DNA from: Sphaerothrix gracilis
Lineage (GTDB): Bacteria; Cyanobacteriota; Cyanobacteriia; Phormidesmidales; Phormidesmidaceae
NCBI RefSeq assembly: GCF_030405905.1
Contig: NZ_JASATW010000001.1
Location: 186,001 to 250,000 of the forward strand
Direction of reading: 5' to 3'
Length of the DNA: 64,000 nucleotides
Positions 1-8,389 of the stretch are shown here, one piece after another. The position numbers and the translations under genes are program-made. The notes beneath the pieces are model-generated. The model was not told where the DNA came from. It worked only from the letters and a program-made list of their open reading frames with translations, and made no database searches. Each line of letters opens with the position of its first letter. The first letter of the stretch is position 1.

Positions 1-1585
1 TCGACAAGATTCGCACCGAGCGATGTAGGTCTTTGAAAATCAAATAGCCACGCTTGTAGGGGCTAAAACGGCGCGCAAACCCTATCGTCAAAGTCTCTGG
101 ATTGAGCAAACGATCAACGGCGGCGATATCAGCCGTTGCTTCTCCCCGCGCCTGCCGGGACTGACGCGCCTTAGAGCGGGCATAGGCAATCAGGCGCTCT
201 TTCAAAATGCAGTGTCGTTTCCAGAGTTCCTCATCGGGAATAGCGTCAATCTGAGCCCAAATTTCTTTATCAGAGATCCGCTGAGACCAAGCCTCGCCCA
301 AATACTGATCGTACAGATCTGCCATCAGTGGTGCGGTCCAAGTGCGGGCATGAACCCCGTTGGTAATCTGCCCAATCGGGACTTCAGTCTCGTCTTTTTC
401 GGGATAAAGAATGCTCCACATCTGTCGGGAGACTTCTCCATGCCGCTGGCTGACCCCATTGGCCGATCGCGTCATTCGCAGCGCCAGCACCGTCATGCTG
501 AACGGCTCCCAGGGATCTCCTAGCCGCCGCGCTCCCAAAGCTAAAAACTGCTCTCTAGAAAGCCCAATCTGCGGCCAGTAGTCAGCAAAGAAGGAGTCCA
601 TCAAATCGGCTGAGAACAAGTCGTTGGCGTTGGGTACCGGCGTATGAGAGGTAAAGACAGCCCGCGATCGCACCAAATCTTCCATATCGTAGAAAGAGCC
701 GCCGCTCATTTCCATCTCAGTTCGCGCAATTTCTAGAAGCGCAAAGGCCGCGTGACCTTCATTGAGGTGATAAACCGAGGGTTCAATCTCCAACACCTGC
801 AGGATGCGAATGCCACCAATGCCCAGCAGCACCTCCTGCGCCACCCGCGTCTCCTGATTACCGCCATAGAGATGCCCTGTCAGTGAACGATCCACCGGGT
901 CGTTGTCTTCGCGATCGGTGTCCAGCAGGTACAGATTGACCCGGCCAATCCGGGCCAGCCAAACCTGCACTCGCACAGTGCGCTGACGAATACGCAGCTT
1001 GATTGTCACCGGCTGACCAAACTCATCACGCACCAGCTCCAGCGGCATGTGCTCAAAGTCGTTGTTATCGTAATATTCCTTCTGCCAGCCGCTGCGGTTT
1101 AAATGTTGTCGAAAGTAACCCTGGCGGTAGAGCAGGCCAATGCCAATCATAGGCACGCCTAAGTCAGAAGCAGACTTGAGGTGATCACCGCCTAAAACTC
1201 CCAGGCCCCCGCAGTAAATCGGCAGAGATTCATGAATACCAAATTCAGTACAGAAGTAGACCACAGGCTGATCTAAGGACAACTGAGGCGCTACGCGATG
1301 ACACCAGGTATCCTGCTCTGTCAAATAGGCATCAAACTGAGCCGCCAGCGTTTCTAAGCGCTTGAGATAGCGAGGATCTTCTGCCACTTGAGACAGGCGC
1401 TCATAGGCAACTGACTCTAGTAGCTCCACCGGATTGTGATTGCAGCGCTGCCAGATAGTAGGATCAACGACGCTAAAAAGGGAAAGACGCTCCGGAGTCC
1501 AGCTCCACCAGTAGTTATAGGCCAGATCTGCCAGTCGCCTCAATGGAAATGGCAACCGAGATCTCAGTTGAGAAATTGGATTCAT
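1..1585 (-). CDS. glgP: alpha-glucan (glycogen) phosphorylase, 3' end outside window
   Basis: GT35 phosphorylase that releases glucose-1-phosphate from glycogen in the cytosol. About 528 N-terminal residues are visible; the C-terminal part with the pyridoxal-phosphate lysine lies beyond position 1. Family signatures seen: an N-terminal region like DUF3417 (LADLAYNYWWSW), the glycine-rich GGLGVLGGDHLKSASDLG near 1150-1210, HLNEGHAAF near 750-775, and TIGFARRFSPYKR near 55-95. Two in-frame ATGs exist, at 1600 and 1585. I chose 1585 because GGAG lies about 9 bases before it, while the upstream ATG has no ribosome site. No frameshift is seen in the visible part. It is transcribed away from trxA. 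Confidence 0.93.
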   Translation of the reverse strand, partial: MNPISQLRSRLPFPLRRLADLAYNYWWSWTPERLSLFSVVDPTIWQRCNHNPVELLESVAYERLSQVAEDPRYLKRLETLAAQFDAYLTEQDTWCHRVAPQLSLDQPVVYFCTEFGIHESLPIYCGGLGVLGGDHLKSASDLGVPMIGIGLLYRQGYFRQHLNRSGWQKEYYDNNDFEHMPLELVRDEFGQPVTIKLRIRQRTVRVQVWLARIGRVNLYLLDTDREDNDPVDRSLTGHLYGGNQETRVAQEVLLGIGGIRILQVLEIEPSVYHLNEGHAAFALLEIARTEMEMSGGSFYDMEDLVRSRAVFTSHTPVPNANDLFSADLMDSFFADYWPQIGLSREQFLALGARRLGDPWEPFSMTVLALRMTRSANGVSQRHGEVSRQMWSILYPEKDETEVPIGQITNGVHARTWTAPLMADLYDQYLGEAWSQRISDKEIWAQIDAIPDEELWKRHCILKERLIAYARSKARQSRQARGEATADIAAVDRLLNPETLTIGFARRFSPYKRGYLIFKDLHRSVRILS

Positions 1586-1600
1586 CGCGTCGAACTCCAT

Positions 1601-2213
1601 GAAAGAAGAGGGTGGGGTAGAAAAGTGAGCGCAACTTTCTTCAGCGATCGCTCTGCACTGAGAAAATACTCAAAAAGCTTCAATAGGTAGCAGCTTAATC
1701 TGTAAGGCTTGCTCTCAGCTTGCACAGAATAACTCTGCAAAAGCTATCTCGATTATGAACGCTAAGGCAAGCTACCCTACGGAAAGTTCTTGAGATTTCA
1801 GGTTTCTAGATGACTTTTTTCAGCTTCAGTAAAGCCTTGCAGGCTTTTTTCAGCTCGGCGTCTAGTTCTAGAGATTTTCAAACCGTTTGAGTAGATCTCT
1901 CGAGAGTCGTCTGTAGTCTATTTAAACCTAACGCTTTAATTTTTCCGGCTTAGCAGCGTATCCGACCTCACATTTATTCCTCAACGGGCAAGAGCGCAGC
2001 ATCTAGACGGGCTGAGCTGGGCAAAACACTTCTATCAGCAGACTCTAATCTCTATCTTGAGTTTGTTGCTGAGTTAGGCAGGTTTTGGAGCTTGAGAACT
2101 AAAGAGGCGACTGTAAAGAAGTTTATACAGAATTGTATAGTGCTTGGTGCAGAGGTCGCGGTTTTGGCTATGGTAAGATTCTGAATGGATAGCAGAAGCA
2201 AGGATTTCTAGGC
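1601..2213. other. intergenic region between glgP and trxA
   Basis: About 610 bases separate the divergent genes. I see no supported gene. It contains a small 7-bp hairpin followed by T residues at 1831-1850 (AAAGCCT / AGGCTTT), with no clear upstream transcript to terminate, and a palindrome at 2124-2139 in the likely trxA promoter area. The rest is AT-rich leader sequence. Confidence 0.5.
2124..2139 (+). promoter_or_regulatory. palindrome overlapping a possible trxA -10 element
   Basis: TATACA-GAAT-TGTATA is a perfect 6-bp dyad with a 4-base spacer, about 75 bases before the trxA start. The sequence TATAGT at 2136-2141 resembles a -10 box and overlaps the right arm. The -35 match is poor. 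A repressor or activator site is inference only. Confidence 0.3.
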
Positions 2214-2534
2214 ATGTCAGCCGCACAAGTTACAGATTCTACGTTTAAGCAAGAGGTACTTGAGAGCGACGTTCCGGTCTTAGTCGATTTTTGGGCGCCT
2301 TGGTGCGGTCCCTGCCGGATGGTTGCTCCCGTTGTCGACGAGATTGCCGAGCAGTATGCTGGGCAAGTGAAGGTCGTCAAAGTCAATACTGACGAGAACC
2401 CTAGCGTTGCCAGTCAGTATGGTATTCGCAGCATTCCCACGCTGATGATTTTCAAAGGCGGGCAGCGAGTAGATATGGTTGTTGGAGCGGTTCCTAAAAC
2501 AACTTTAGCGAACACCCTAGAGAAATATCTCTAG
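2214..2534 (+). CDS. trxA: thioredoxin (m-type)
   Basis: Small cytosolic dithiol-disulfide oxidoreductase, 106 residues, which passes electrons from ferredoxin-thioredoxin reductase or NTR to target enzymes. The whole protein is a single thioredoxin fold. The WCGPC active site is at residues 30-34, preceded by VDFWAP, and the cis-proline motif SIPT is at 73-76. Length is typical for cyanobacterial m-type thioredoxin. It is monocistronic, with its own promoter region and a strong terminator behind it. The start ATG gives the usual short N-terminus. Confidence 0.97.
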   Translation: MSAAQVTDSTFKQEVLESDVPVLVDFWAPWCGPCRMVAPVVDEIAEQYAGQVKVVKVNTDENPSVASQYGIRSIPTLMIFKGGQRVDMVVGAVPKTTLANTLEKYL

Positions 2535-2606
2535 TAATCTTGCTTTAGCAGCAGCGCTGCTGGCTCCATAGATTCCGAATCAGCTAAAGCAAAATTTTTC
2601 AAATCT

Positions 2607-2637
2607 AAGCCCTAACCGCTAGCGACTAGGGCTTTTT
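2607..2637 (+). terminator. intrinsic terminator of trxA
   Basis: Perfect 8-bp stem AAGCCCTA / TAGGGCTT with a 12-base loop that itself contains the palindrome CGCTAGCG, followed by a T tract. A second, longer-range inverted repeat (TTGCTTTAGC near 2540, GCTAAAGCAA near 2583) lies just upstream and may add to termination. Confidence 0.85.
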
Positions 2638-2668
2638 TGCATGGCCAACAAAGCTGAGAACAATTCCG

Positions 2669-3985
2669 TTATCGATCGCCTTCCATTGCCGCGACTGACT
2701 TGGGTACGTCTGCCGTCAATACCTCATGGCCGGTCTCAGTTACCAGCAGGTCATCCTCAATCCGAATACCGATACCGCGCCAGCGATCGCTTACCTCTGG
2801 CTGGCCCTCAGCCGGCTCATAATAGGGAGAAATATAGATACCTGGTTCTACTGTCACCACATTGCCAGGGGCAAAAGGCTTCCAAGTTTTATCAGCATTG
2901 CGCAAAATGCCCACATCATGGACATCAAGACCTAAAAAGTGGCCAGTGCCATGCATGAAGAAAGCTCTGTGCTGTTTATTCTCAATCAGCTCATCTACGT
3001 CACCCTGCAGTAAGCCTAGGCTAACTAGCCCTTCGGTGATCGTGCGGGTAGCGGCATCGTGAAACTCATTGAAGGCTTTACCCGGCTGTACCTGAGCGAT
3101 CGCCTTAAGCTGCGCTTCCAGCACCAGTTCATACAAAATCCGCTGTTCTGCAGAAAACTGGCCGCTAACTGGAAACGTACGGGTAATATCAGCGTTGTAA
3201 TAGCCATAGGCGCAACCGGCATCAATTAGCAGCAGGTCATCTGACTGGAGCTGCCGCTGATTTTCAATGTAGTGCAGAATGCAGGCATTTTCACCAGAAG
3301 CCACAATCGACGGATAAGCAGGCCCCATACCGCCTTCACGGCGAAAGATCTGCTCCATTTCCGCCTGAATTTCGTACTCATACAGTCCCGGCTGGGTCAT
3401 TCTGCGGGCAACGTTGTGAGCTTTAGCGGTAATGGCGATCGCCCGACGCATCAGCGCCAGTTCCTCTGGCTGCTTCACCCGCCGCATAGCCTGTAGCAGC
3501 AGCTTGGTATCTGCGATCGCAACCGGGCCCGTACCCCGCTTAGTGTAGGTTGCTAGCAGCCGCTGCCATAGCTGTAAAATTTTCTGATTGAACTCTGTAT
3601 CTAAGCCCAGATGATAATAAAGGCGATCGGCTTTCTCTACATACTGGGGCAGCTTTTCGTCAAGTTCCTCAATTGAATAGACCTCATCGGCTCCATACAG
3701 CTCTTTAGCCCGCTCTACTCCCACCCGGTACCCTGTCCAGGTTTCTTTAGCCAAATCTTTCGGCTGCACAAACAACACAAATCGGTGCTCTTCGTGATGG
3801 GGGGCTAGCACCGCAACAGCCTCTGGCTCATTAAAGCCGGTTAGATAGAAAAAATCGCTTTCCTGCCGAAAAGGATATTCGACGTCATTATGCATAACTG
3901 CCATTGGCGCACTGCGAAAGATGGCCGTCGCGGTGCCTATTTGCGCCATCAAGTCAGTCCGCCGCTGGGAATAGTCAATCTGCAT
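2669..3985 (-). CDS. pepP: Xaa-Pro aminopeptidase (aminopeptidase P, M24B)
   Basis: Cytosolic metallopeptidase of 438 residues that removes N-terminal residues preceding proline. An N-terminal creatinase-like domain (about 1-170) is followed by the pita-bread M24 catalytic domain. All five expected metal ligands are visible: D255, D266, H349, E380 and E410, in the motifs LLIDAG, NADITRTFP, HGTGHFLG, TVEPGIY and IRIED. Length matches aminopeptidase P, as opposed to the shorter methionine aminopeptidases. It ends 12 bases upstream, in minus orientation, of the metallo-hydrolase gene's end, so the two may be co-transcribed. Confidence 0.95.
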   Translation of the reverse strand: MQIDYSQRRTDLMAQIGTATAIFRSAPMAVMHNDVEYPFRQESDFFYLTGFNEPEAVAVLAPHHEEHRFVLFVQPKDLAKETWTGYRVGVERAKELYGADEVYSIEELDEKLPQYVEKADRLYYHLGLDTEFNQKILQLWQRLLATYTKRGTGPVAIADTKLLLQAMRRVKQPEELALMRRAIAITAKAHNVARRMTQPGLYEYEIQAEMEQIFRREGGMGPAYPSIVASGENACILHYIENQRQLQSDDLLLIDAGCAYGYYNADITRTFPVSGQFSAEQRILYELVLEAQLKAIAQVQPGKAFNEFHDAATRTITEGLVSLGLLQGDVDELIENKQHRAFFMHGTGHFLGLDVHDVGILRNADKTWKPFAPGNVVTVEPGIYISPYYEPAEGQPEVSDRWRGIGIRIEDDLLVTETGHEVLTADVPKSVAAMEGDR

Positions 3986-3997
3986 GGACTCTAAACT

Positions 3998-4795
3998 CTA
4001 AAACCGATACTTAAATACCTGAACCTTAGTTCCTGTGGTGGGTAGAGCACTGGCTCGCACCGTCAGCGAGTCGCCAGTCCCCTGGCTCACCTGCGCGGCA
4101 GGGAGAGTTTGCTGCACTAACGCCAAAAAGTTATCTACTGGCTCAATCGGACAGTCTTCTGGATCAACGCCGTCAGCCGCAGCAGTTTGATACTGGGTTG
4201 GAATCGCTAGCTTGGGATTGAGGGTCTGAATAACGCTAACCGCTTCTTCAGCGTTATAGGCTTTAGGCCCTCCGCCTACGGGCAGCAGCAGCACGTCCGG
4301 TCGTCCGATTAGAATTTGCTCTTCTACACTGATGGGAGCCGCTGCGCCACCCATATGTACAATGTTGATACCGGCCTGATTCCAGCGCCAGACGACATTA
4401 TTGCCAAAGCGGCGTCCGCCTTCGCGATCGTGATTGGTCAAAATTCCCTGAATTCGCAGCGGGTCTAGCTCATAAATGCCCGGTTCGGCCAGCAAGCGTG
4501 GATTGCCGGATAAATCATCTACCCAGCCTTCATCAAACAAGCGACTGCTAATCAAAACTAGATCCGCCGCGGCTTGCACAGACCGATAGCCTGCGGTGCA
4601 GCCAACCGGACGAAAAGGATTTACCAGGATGCGCTGTCCGCCACCTGTGAACAGAAAAGCGCTATGGCCTAACCACTGCACCGTCACAGCACCACCAGAT
4701 TGAGCCTGCCAAGTTTGCCAGTGTGACGTCAGACCCAGTCCAAATGTGGCTAAAAAAGTCGCTCCTGCGTAGCGAACTAGCTGTCGCCGTTTCAT
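3998..4795 (-). CDS. MBL-fold metallo-hydrolase with Tat-type signal
   Basis: 265-residue protein with the UlaG-like beta-lactamase-superfamily layout (VQWLGHSAFLF, later ILTNHDREGG, and GGAAAPISVEEQ). The substrate is not predictable. The N-terminus MKRRQLVRY followed by a hydrophobic stretch looks like a twin-arginine export signal, suggesting a periplasmic or lumenal protein. An ATG lies 18 bases upstream, but the strong GAGGAG site sits directly before the one chosen. The typical HxHxDH metal motif is only partly recognisable (NHDREGG), so metal binding is uncertain. It sits between trpG and pepP. Confidence 0.8.
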   Translation of the reverse strand: MKRRQLVRYAGATFLATFGLGLTSHWQTWQAQSGGAVTVQWLGHSAFLFTGGGQRILVNPFRPVGCTAGYRSVQAAADLVLISSRLFDEGWVDDLSGNPRLLAEPGIYELDPLRIQGILTNHDREGGRRFGNNVVWRWNQAGINIVHMGGAAAPISVEEQILIGRPDVLLLPVGGGPKAYNAEEAVSVIQTLNPKLAIPTQYQTAAADGVDPEDCPIEPVDNFLALVQQTLPAAQVSQGTGDSLTVRASALPTTGTKVQVFKYRF

Positions 4796-4872
4796 AACTC
4801 TCTCCTCTCCCAAATTGGCAGACTATTGAAATATAGGGCTATTCTGCAAATTCTCGCACAATCGCTGCTATG

Positions 4873-5508
4873 TTATTGCCCGATTGCAGACAGTTGCTGA
4901 TTTGTCTGGGCCTCTGAGGCGGGTAGCGACTTGAGGAAATTGCGCAGTAACAGCTTACCGGGTTCTGTCAAAACGCTTTCAGGATGGAACTGAACACCCT
5001 GAACGTGAGAATACTCACGATGACGCACCCCCATAATGGTGCCGTCTTCTACCCAAGCCGTAATTTCTAGCGTTTCGGGGCAGCTCAGGCGATCGATGAC
5101 CAAGCTATGATAGCGAGTTGCCGTAAATGGATTATCGAGTCCGGCAAAAACGCCAACGCCTATGTGATGCACCTGTGAAGTTTTGCCGTGCATCAAAGTC
5201 GGTGCCGCAACCACCTCACCTCCAAATACCTGACCAATTGCCTGATGACCTAAACAAACGCCCAGAATTGGCATTGTCTGGCCCAAAACACGGATAACCT
5301 CTGCCGAAATCCCTGCTGCTTCTGGACGCCCCGGCCCCGGTGAAATCACAATACCAGCCGGACTTAGACGCTCAATATCGTCCAGGGTAATTTGATCGTT
5401 CCTAAAGACCTGAATTGATTGAGCTAGCGGAAACTCAGCGCTCAGCTCGCCTAAATATTGAACCAGATTGTAGGTAAAACTATCGTAATTGTCGATAACC
5501 AAAAGCAT
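4873..5508 (-). CDS. trpG: anthranilate synthase component II (glutamine amidotransferase)
   Basis: Class I glutamine amidotransferase of 211 residues that supplies ammonia from glutamine to TrpE for tryptophan synthesis, and possibly also to PabB. The triad is visible: nucleophile C85 in GVCLGHQAIG, and H175 and E177 in FHPESVLT. The N-terminal MLLVIDNYDSFTYNLVQYLG is diagnostic of TrpG/PabA. The TrpG and PabA roles cannot be separated from sequence alone. It is followed on the minus strand by the Tat metallo-hydrolase and preceded by dgkA with 26 bases between. Confidence 0.94.
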   Translation of the reverse strand: MLLVIDNYDSFTYNLVQYLGELSAEFPLAQSIQVFRNDQITLDDIERLSPAGIVISPGPGRPEAAGISAEVIRVLGQTMPILGVCLGHQAIGQVFGGEVVAAPTLMHGKTSQVHHIGVGVFAGLDNPFTATRYHSLVIDRLSCPETLEITAWVEDGTIMGVRHREYSHVQGVQFHPESVLTEPGKLLLRNFLKSLPASEAQTNQQLSAIGQ

Positions 5509-5534
5509 GGTTTTCTCACCTAGCTAAAGCTGAT

Positions 5535-6023
5535 CTAAAAACGGGCTAGTAAAGGGGGAACTAAAAGGCACCCAGCGACTAAAACAGAGGCCAACGCTGA
5601 AATCAAAACAGCCGCTGCGGCGCAGTCTTTGGCAATTTTAGCTAGCTCATGATAAGCCTGCTGTACTGTCAAATCCACAACGGACTCAATAGCCGTATTG
5701 ACTAATTCCAAGGTTAAAACAGCTCCGCTGGTCAAGCCCAGAACGGCAATGCTGGTTGCGTCAAGCCGCAGCCAAAGACCTAGCCCTATTGCTAGAGTTC
5801 CGACTATAACGTGAATGCGAAAATTCCGCTGAGTTTGAAAGGCATAGGCTACACCGTTCCAAGCAAACCGAAAACTCGCCAGCAGGTTGGAAGCGACCTG
5901 CCAAGCCATCTCGCGGTCTGGCTGAGATAGCTTGGATGAACCATCTGAAGCTTGTTCTAGTTCTTGAGACACAGGCATGGGAATAGCATCTGGGAAAATA
6001 TCTTCAGGCTGCAGAGAATTCAA
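5535..6023 (-). CDS. dgkA: diacylglycerol/undecaprenol kinase family protein
   Basis: Small integral membrane lipid kinase of 162 residues. The signature ELVNTAIESVVDL and the later AKDCAAAAVL match the DgkA family, which phosphorylates diacylglycerol or undecaprenol. Three hydrophobic segments are apparent (about 88-107, 108-128 and 137-160), after a roughly 45-residue polar N-terminus. The first usable codon is TTG at 6023, directly after an in-frame TGA; an internal ATG at 5978 would remove 15 residues and is also plausible. Gram-positive-type members usually act on undecaprenol; which substrate applies here is not visible. Confidence 0.88.
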   Translation of the reverse strand: MNSLQPEDIFPDAIPMPVSQELEQASDGSSKLSQPDREMAWQVASNLLASFRFAWNGVAYAFQTQRNFRIHVIVGTLAIGLGLWLRLDATSIAVLGLTSGAVLTLELVNTAIESVVDLTVQQAYHELAKIAKDCAAAAVLISALASVLVAGCLLVPPLLARF

Positions 6024-6142
6024 TCACGGTACCTCTATTTAGCAGAGTTGACTGAGAAAGCGTCTGACCGCATCCTGATGAGTTCACGTTACAGTATGTA
6101 ACCAAACGGCTTGCTGTAACAACTTTAACCTGAAGTTATAGG

Positions 6143-6667
6143 TTAGCCATGACTAATATCTGCAAGAACTAATGCCTGCAAGAGTTGTTGCTGCTGAAAA
6201 AGCATTTGATCTAGCTGTACTTCGTCTGGATGATCCCATCCCAAGAGATGCAGCAGGCCGTGAGTTGCCAGCCAGGCTATTTCCCGAATGAGAGAATGGG
6301 CCTGCTGCTGGGCTTGCACCGCCGCTGTCTCCAGGGAAATGACGATATCTCCTAAATAAAGTGGCTGGCTGATTAAAAAATCCGCTGCTAGCGGGGCTTT
6401 ATCTTCCAGGGCCGCAAATGCCAGAACATCTGTGGGTACAGCTTTAGAACGGTATTGATGATTAAGCTGCTGAATTTGGCGATCGCTCGTCAACTGCAAA
6501 CCAACTTCATACGCTCCAATAGGCGATCGCTGCGGCTGTAGCTGCTGTATCCAGATTTGAAACCAATCCTGCCAGGGTAAATCTGGCACCGCCTGACCGT
6601 CTAAATCCTCGATCTGAACGGCAACTTCAATTTGGATCTGGGACGGGTCGATGAGAGCTGACTCCAT
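6143..6667 (-). CDS. ybeY: endoribonuclease YbeY (rRNA maturation)
   Basis: Zinc-dependent endoribonuclease of 174 residues involved in 16S rRNA 3' maturation and ribosome quality control. The metal motif H136-x3-H140-x5-H146 is intact in THGLLHLLGWDHP. The preceding FLISQPLYLGDIVIS block is also typical. The protein is slightly longer than E. coli YbeY because of its N-terminus. It lies between dgkA and the DUF3285 gene, a gene order I associate with cyanobacteria. Confidence 0.94.
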   Translation of the reverse strand: MESALIDPSQIQIEVAVQIEDLDGQAVPDLPWQDWFQIWIQQLQPQRSPIGAYEVGLQLTSDRQIQQLNHQYRSKAVPTDVLAFAALEDKAPLAADFLISQPLYLGDIVISLETAAVQAQQQAHSLIREIAWLATHGLLHLLGWDHPDEVQLDQMLFQQQQLLQALVLADISHG

Positions 6668-6688
6668 AAGCGCGGTATTTCGGGTTAA

Positions 6689-6880
6689 CTATCGAGTCAA
6701 ATAGGCCAGTCCGACCAGTAGCGACAGTAGCCCTACTGTCGTTAAGGCAAAGTGATACAGCGACTTGCCTCCTTTTTTAACCATATTGCGCATGGCTAGC
6801 TTGACGTAGCTGGGAGGCGGACTGGACTCTGAGGCCGGAGCGTGAGTCGGAGTTGGAGAACTGGGTGAAGTGCCACTCAT
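6689..6880 (-). CDS. DUF3285 family small membrane protein
   Basis: 63-residue protein with a Pro/Ser-rich N-terminal half and a conserved C-terminal segment, SYVKLAMRNMVKKGGKSL, followed by one transmembrane helix (about 45-61). This matches the cyanobacterial DUF3285 family. The function is unknown. It sits between prfB and ybeY, 22 bases from ybeY, so co-transcription is likely. Confidence 0.85.
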   Translation of the reverse strand: MSGTSPSSPTPTHAPASESSPPPSYVKLAMRNMVKKGGKSLYHFALTTVGLLSLLVGLAYLTR

Positions 6881-6962
6881 AGATTCAGAAAGTTAGGAAA
6901 CTGTAGGGACAGGCTCGCGTATTTTTCTTATGCTAACCCTTTCTCAGGTCAACCCTGGGCCG

Positions 6963-8094
6963 CTAAGCTTCCAGGGCTGGGCTTTCAACTAGCTGATTTT
7001 CCTGCCGCAGACTGGCCTGAATAAAAGCGTCAAGTTCACCCGCCATTACGTCATCAACGGCTGTGGTTTCAACGCTGGTTCGCAGGTCCTTTACCATCTG
7101 ATAGGGGTGAAAGACATAGTTGCGAATCTGATTGCCCCAGGCGGCTTCTACCATGTCACCGCGAATATCAGCGACGGCTTTAGCCCGCTGCTCTTGGGCA
7201 ATAATTAGCAGCTTGGCCTTCAACAGGGCCATTGCCTTTTCGCGGTTTTGTAACTGCGATCGCTCCTGGGTGCAGCGCACGGAAATGCCTGTCGGCAGGT
7301 GCGTGATTCTTACCGCTGTCTCTACTTTGTTGACGTTTTGACCGCCAGCACCGCCAGAACGAGAAGTTTTAATCTCTAGATCTTTTTCAGGAATTTCGAT
7401 TTGAATATCTTCTGCCAAAATAGGCATCACTTCCACGCCGGCAAAGCTGGTCTGGCGCTTGCCATTGGCATTAAACGGTGAAATTCTCACCAGCCGATGG
7501 GTGCCCTTTTCATACTTGAGATAGCCGTAGGCATAGCGACCATGCACCTCTAGCGTGGCCGACTTTAGCCCCGCCTCATCGCCCTCAGAGATCTCAACTA
7601 AATCAACCTTGTAACCGTGCTGTTCTCCCCAGCGGGTATACATCCGCAGCAGCATCTCGGCCCAGTCCTGTGCATCTGTGCCACCTGCTCCAGCATTAAT
7701 AGCCAGCACGGCACCGCTTTTATCGTAGGGGCCAGATAGAAGCTGCTGTAGTTCCCATTGATCAAGGGCCTGAGTCAGCTGATGCACGTTTTCCTGGGCC
7801 TCTGCTAGCAGGGCAGCATCACTATCTTGCTCTAGCAGCTCTAAAATCGCTTGGGTATCTGCCAGACTGGTTTGCCATTGCTCCAGTTGCTCCAAATGAG
7901 ACTTGCAGTCGTTCAGCTCTTGCAATAGCTGCTGGGCGCGGCTTTGATCGTCCCATAGCTCAGGCTGAGCTGCGGCCTGTTCTAGATCCTTGATTTTGGC
8001 CTGTAATGCGGGGATGTCAAAGATACTCCTGAGTTTTACCCAGGCGATCGCTTAACACGTCAACGTCTTTCTTGATTTCTAAAGCTTCCAGCAT
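6963..8094 (-). CDS. prfB: peptide chain release factor 2, programmed +1 frameshift
   Basis: RF2 terminates translation at UGA and UAA. The gene is in two frames. A 25-codon leader from ATG 8094 ends at an in-frame TGA (8019-8017). A +1 shift at CTT-TGA-C then joins the main frame, giving a 376-residue protein. In that numbering the stop-recognition motif SPF is at 205-207 and the peptidyl-hydrolysis motif GGQ at 250-252, the same positions as in E. coli RF2. Reading only from the first downstream ATG (7925) would lose 56 N-terminal residues. This is autoregulation by the factor's own stop codon, as known for E. coli prfB. Confidence 0.95.
8016..8031 (-). other. RF2 programmed +1 frameshift site
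   Basis: On the minus strand the site reads CAGGAGTATCTTTGAC. It combines an internal Shine-Dalgarno-like CAGGAG, a three-base spacer, the slippery CTT codon, and the in-frame UGA followed by C. The TATCTTTGAC part is identical to the classical bacterial prfB site. Confidence 0.92.
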
Positions 8095-8122
8095 CTTACT
8101 TACGTAAACTCTTTATTAGCAG

Positions 8123-8389
8123 CCAGTAGGGTGGGCAGTGCCCACCTACTACTCAATCGGCCTTTTGTAGTGGCGCGACACGCTTAAAATAGTACAAATT
8201 ATCAACAGGCTCAAACCCTTGAATTCGGTGCGTTACGCTACGCTAACAGCACACTACTTAATGCACTATTTTAGCTGTGTCGCGCCAGTAGGTTCGGTTA
8301 GCGCTAGCGAAACCCAACCTACAGTTACTCACAACATTAAAGCTGACAGACCAGTAGGGTGGGCAGTGCCCACCCTACTCAATTGGCCT
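8123..8389. repeat. nested palindromic repeat island
   Basis: About 270 bases between prfB and the Bax-inhibitor gene consist almost wholly of repeats. A roughly 40-bp sequence occurs at 8123-8163 and again at 8351-8389 as a direct repeat. Each copy contains the palindrome AGTAGGGTGGGC-AGT-GCCCACC(C)TACT. Between them lie a long imperfect inverted repeat (arms 8171-8196 and 8262-8287), a GGTGCGTTACGC-type element (8227-8252) and a GTAGGTT-type palindrome (8288-8322). I see no gene here; a 60-codon open frame in it is made of repeat sequence. Confidence 0.8.
8171..8287. repeat. 117-bp element with 26-bp imperfect terminal inverted repeats
   Basis: The left arm (8171-8196, starting TGGCGCGACAC) and right arm (8262-8287, ending GTGTCGCGCCA) are complementary apart from a one-base shift and one mismatch. 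The roughly 65-bp interior holds another palindromic repeat. The layout resembles a miniature transposable element or an RNA hairpin, but no target duplication immediately abuts the arms. Confidence 0.6.
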
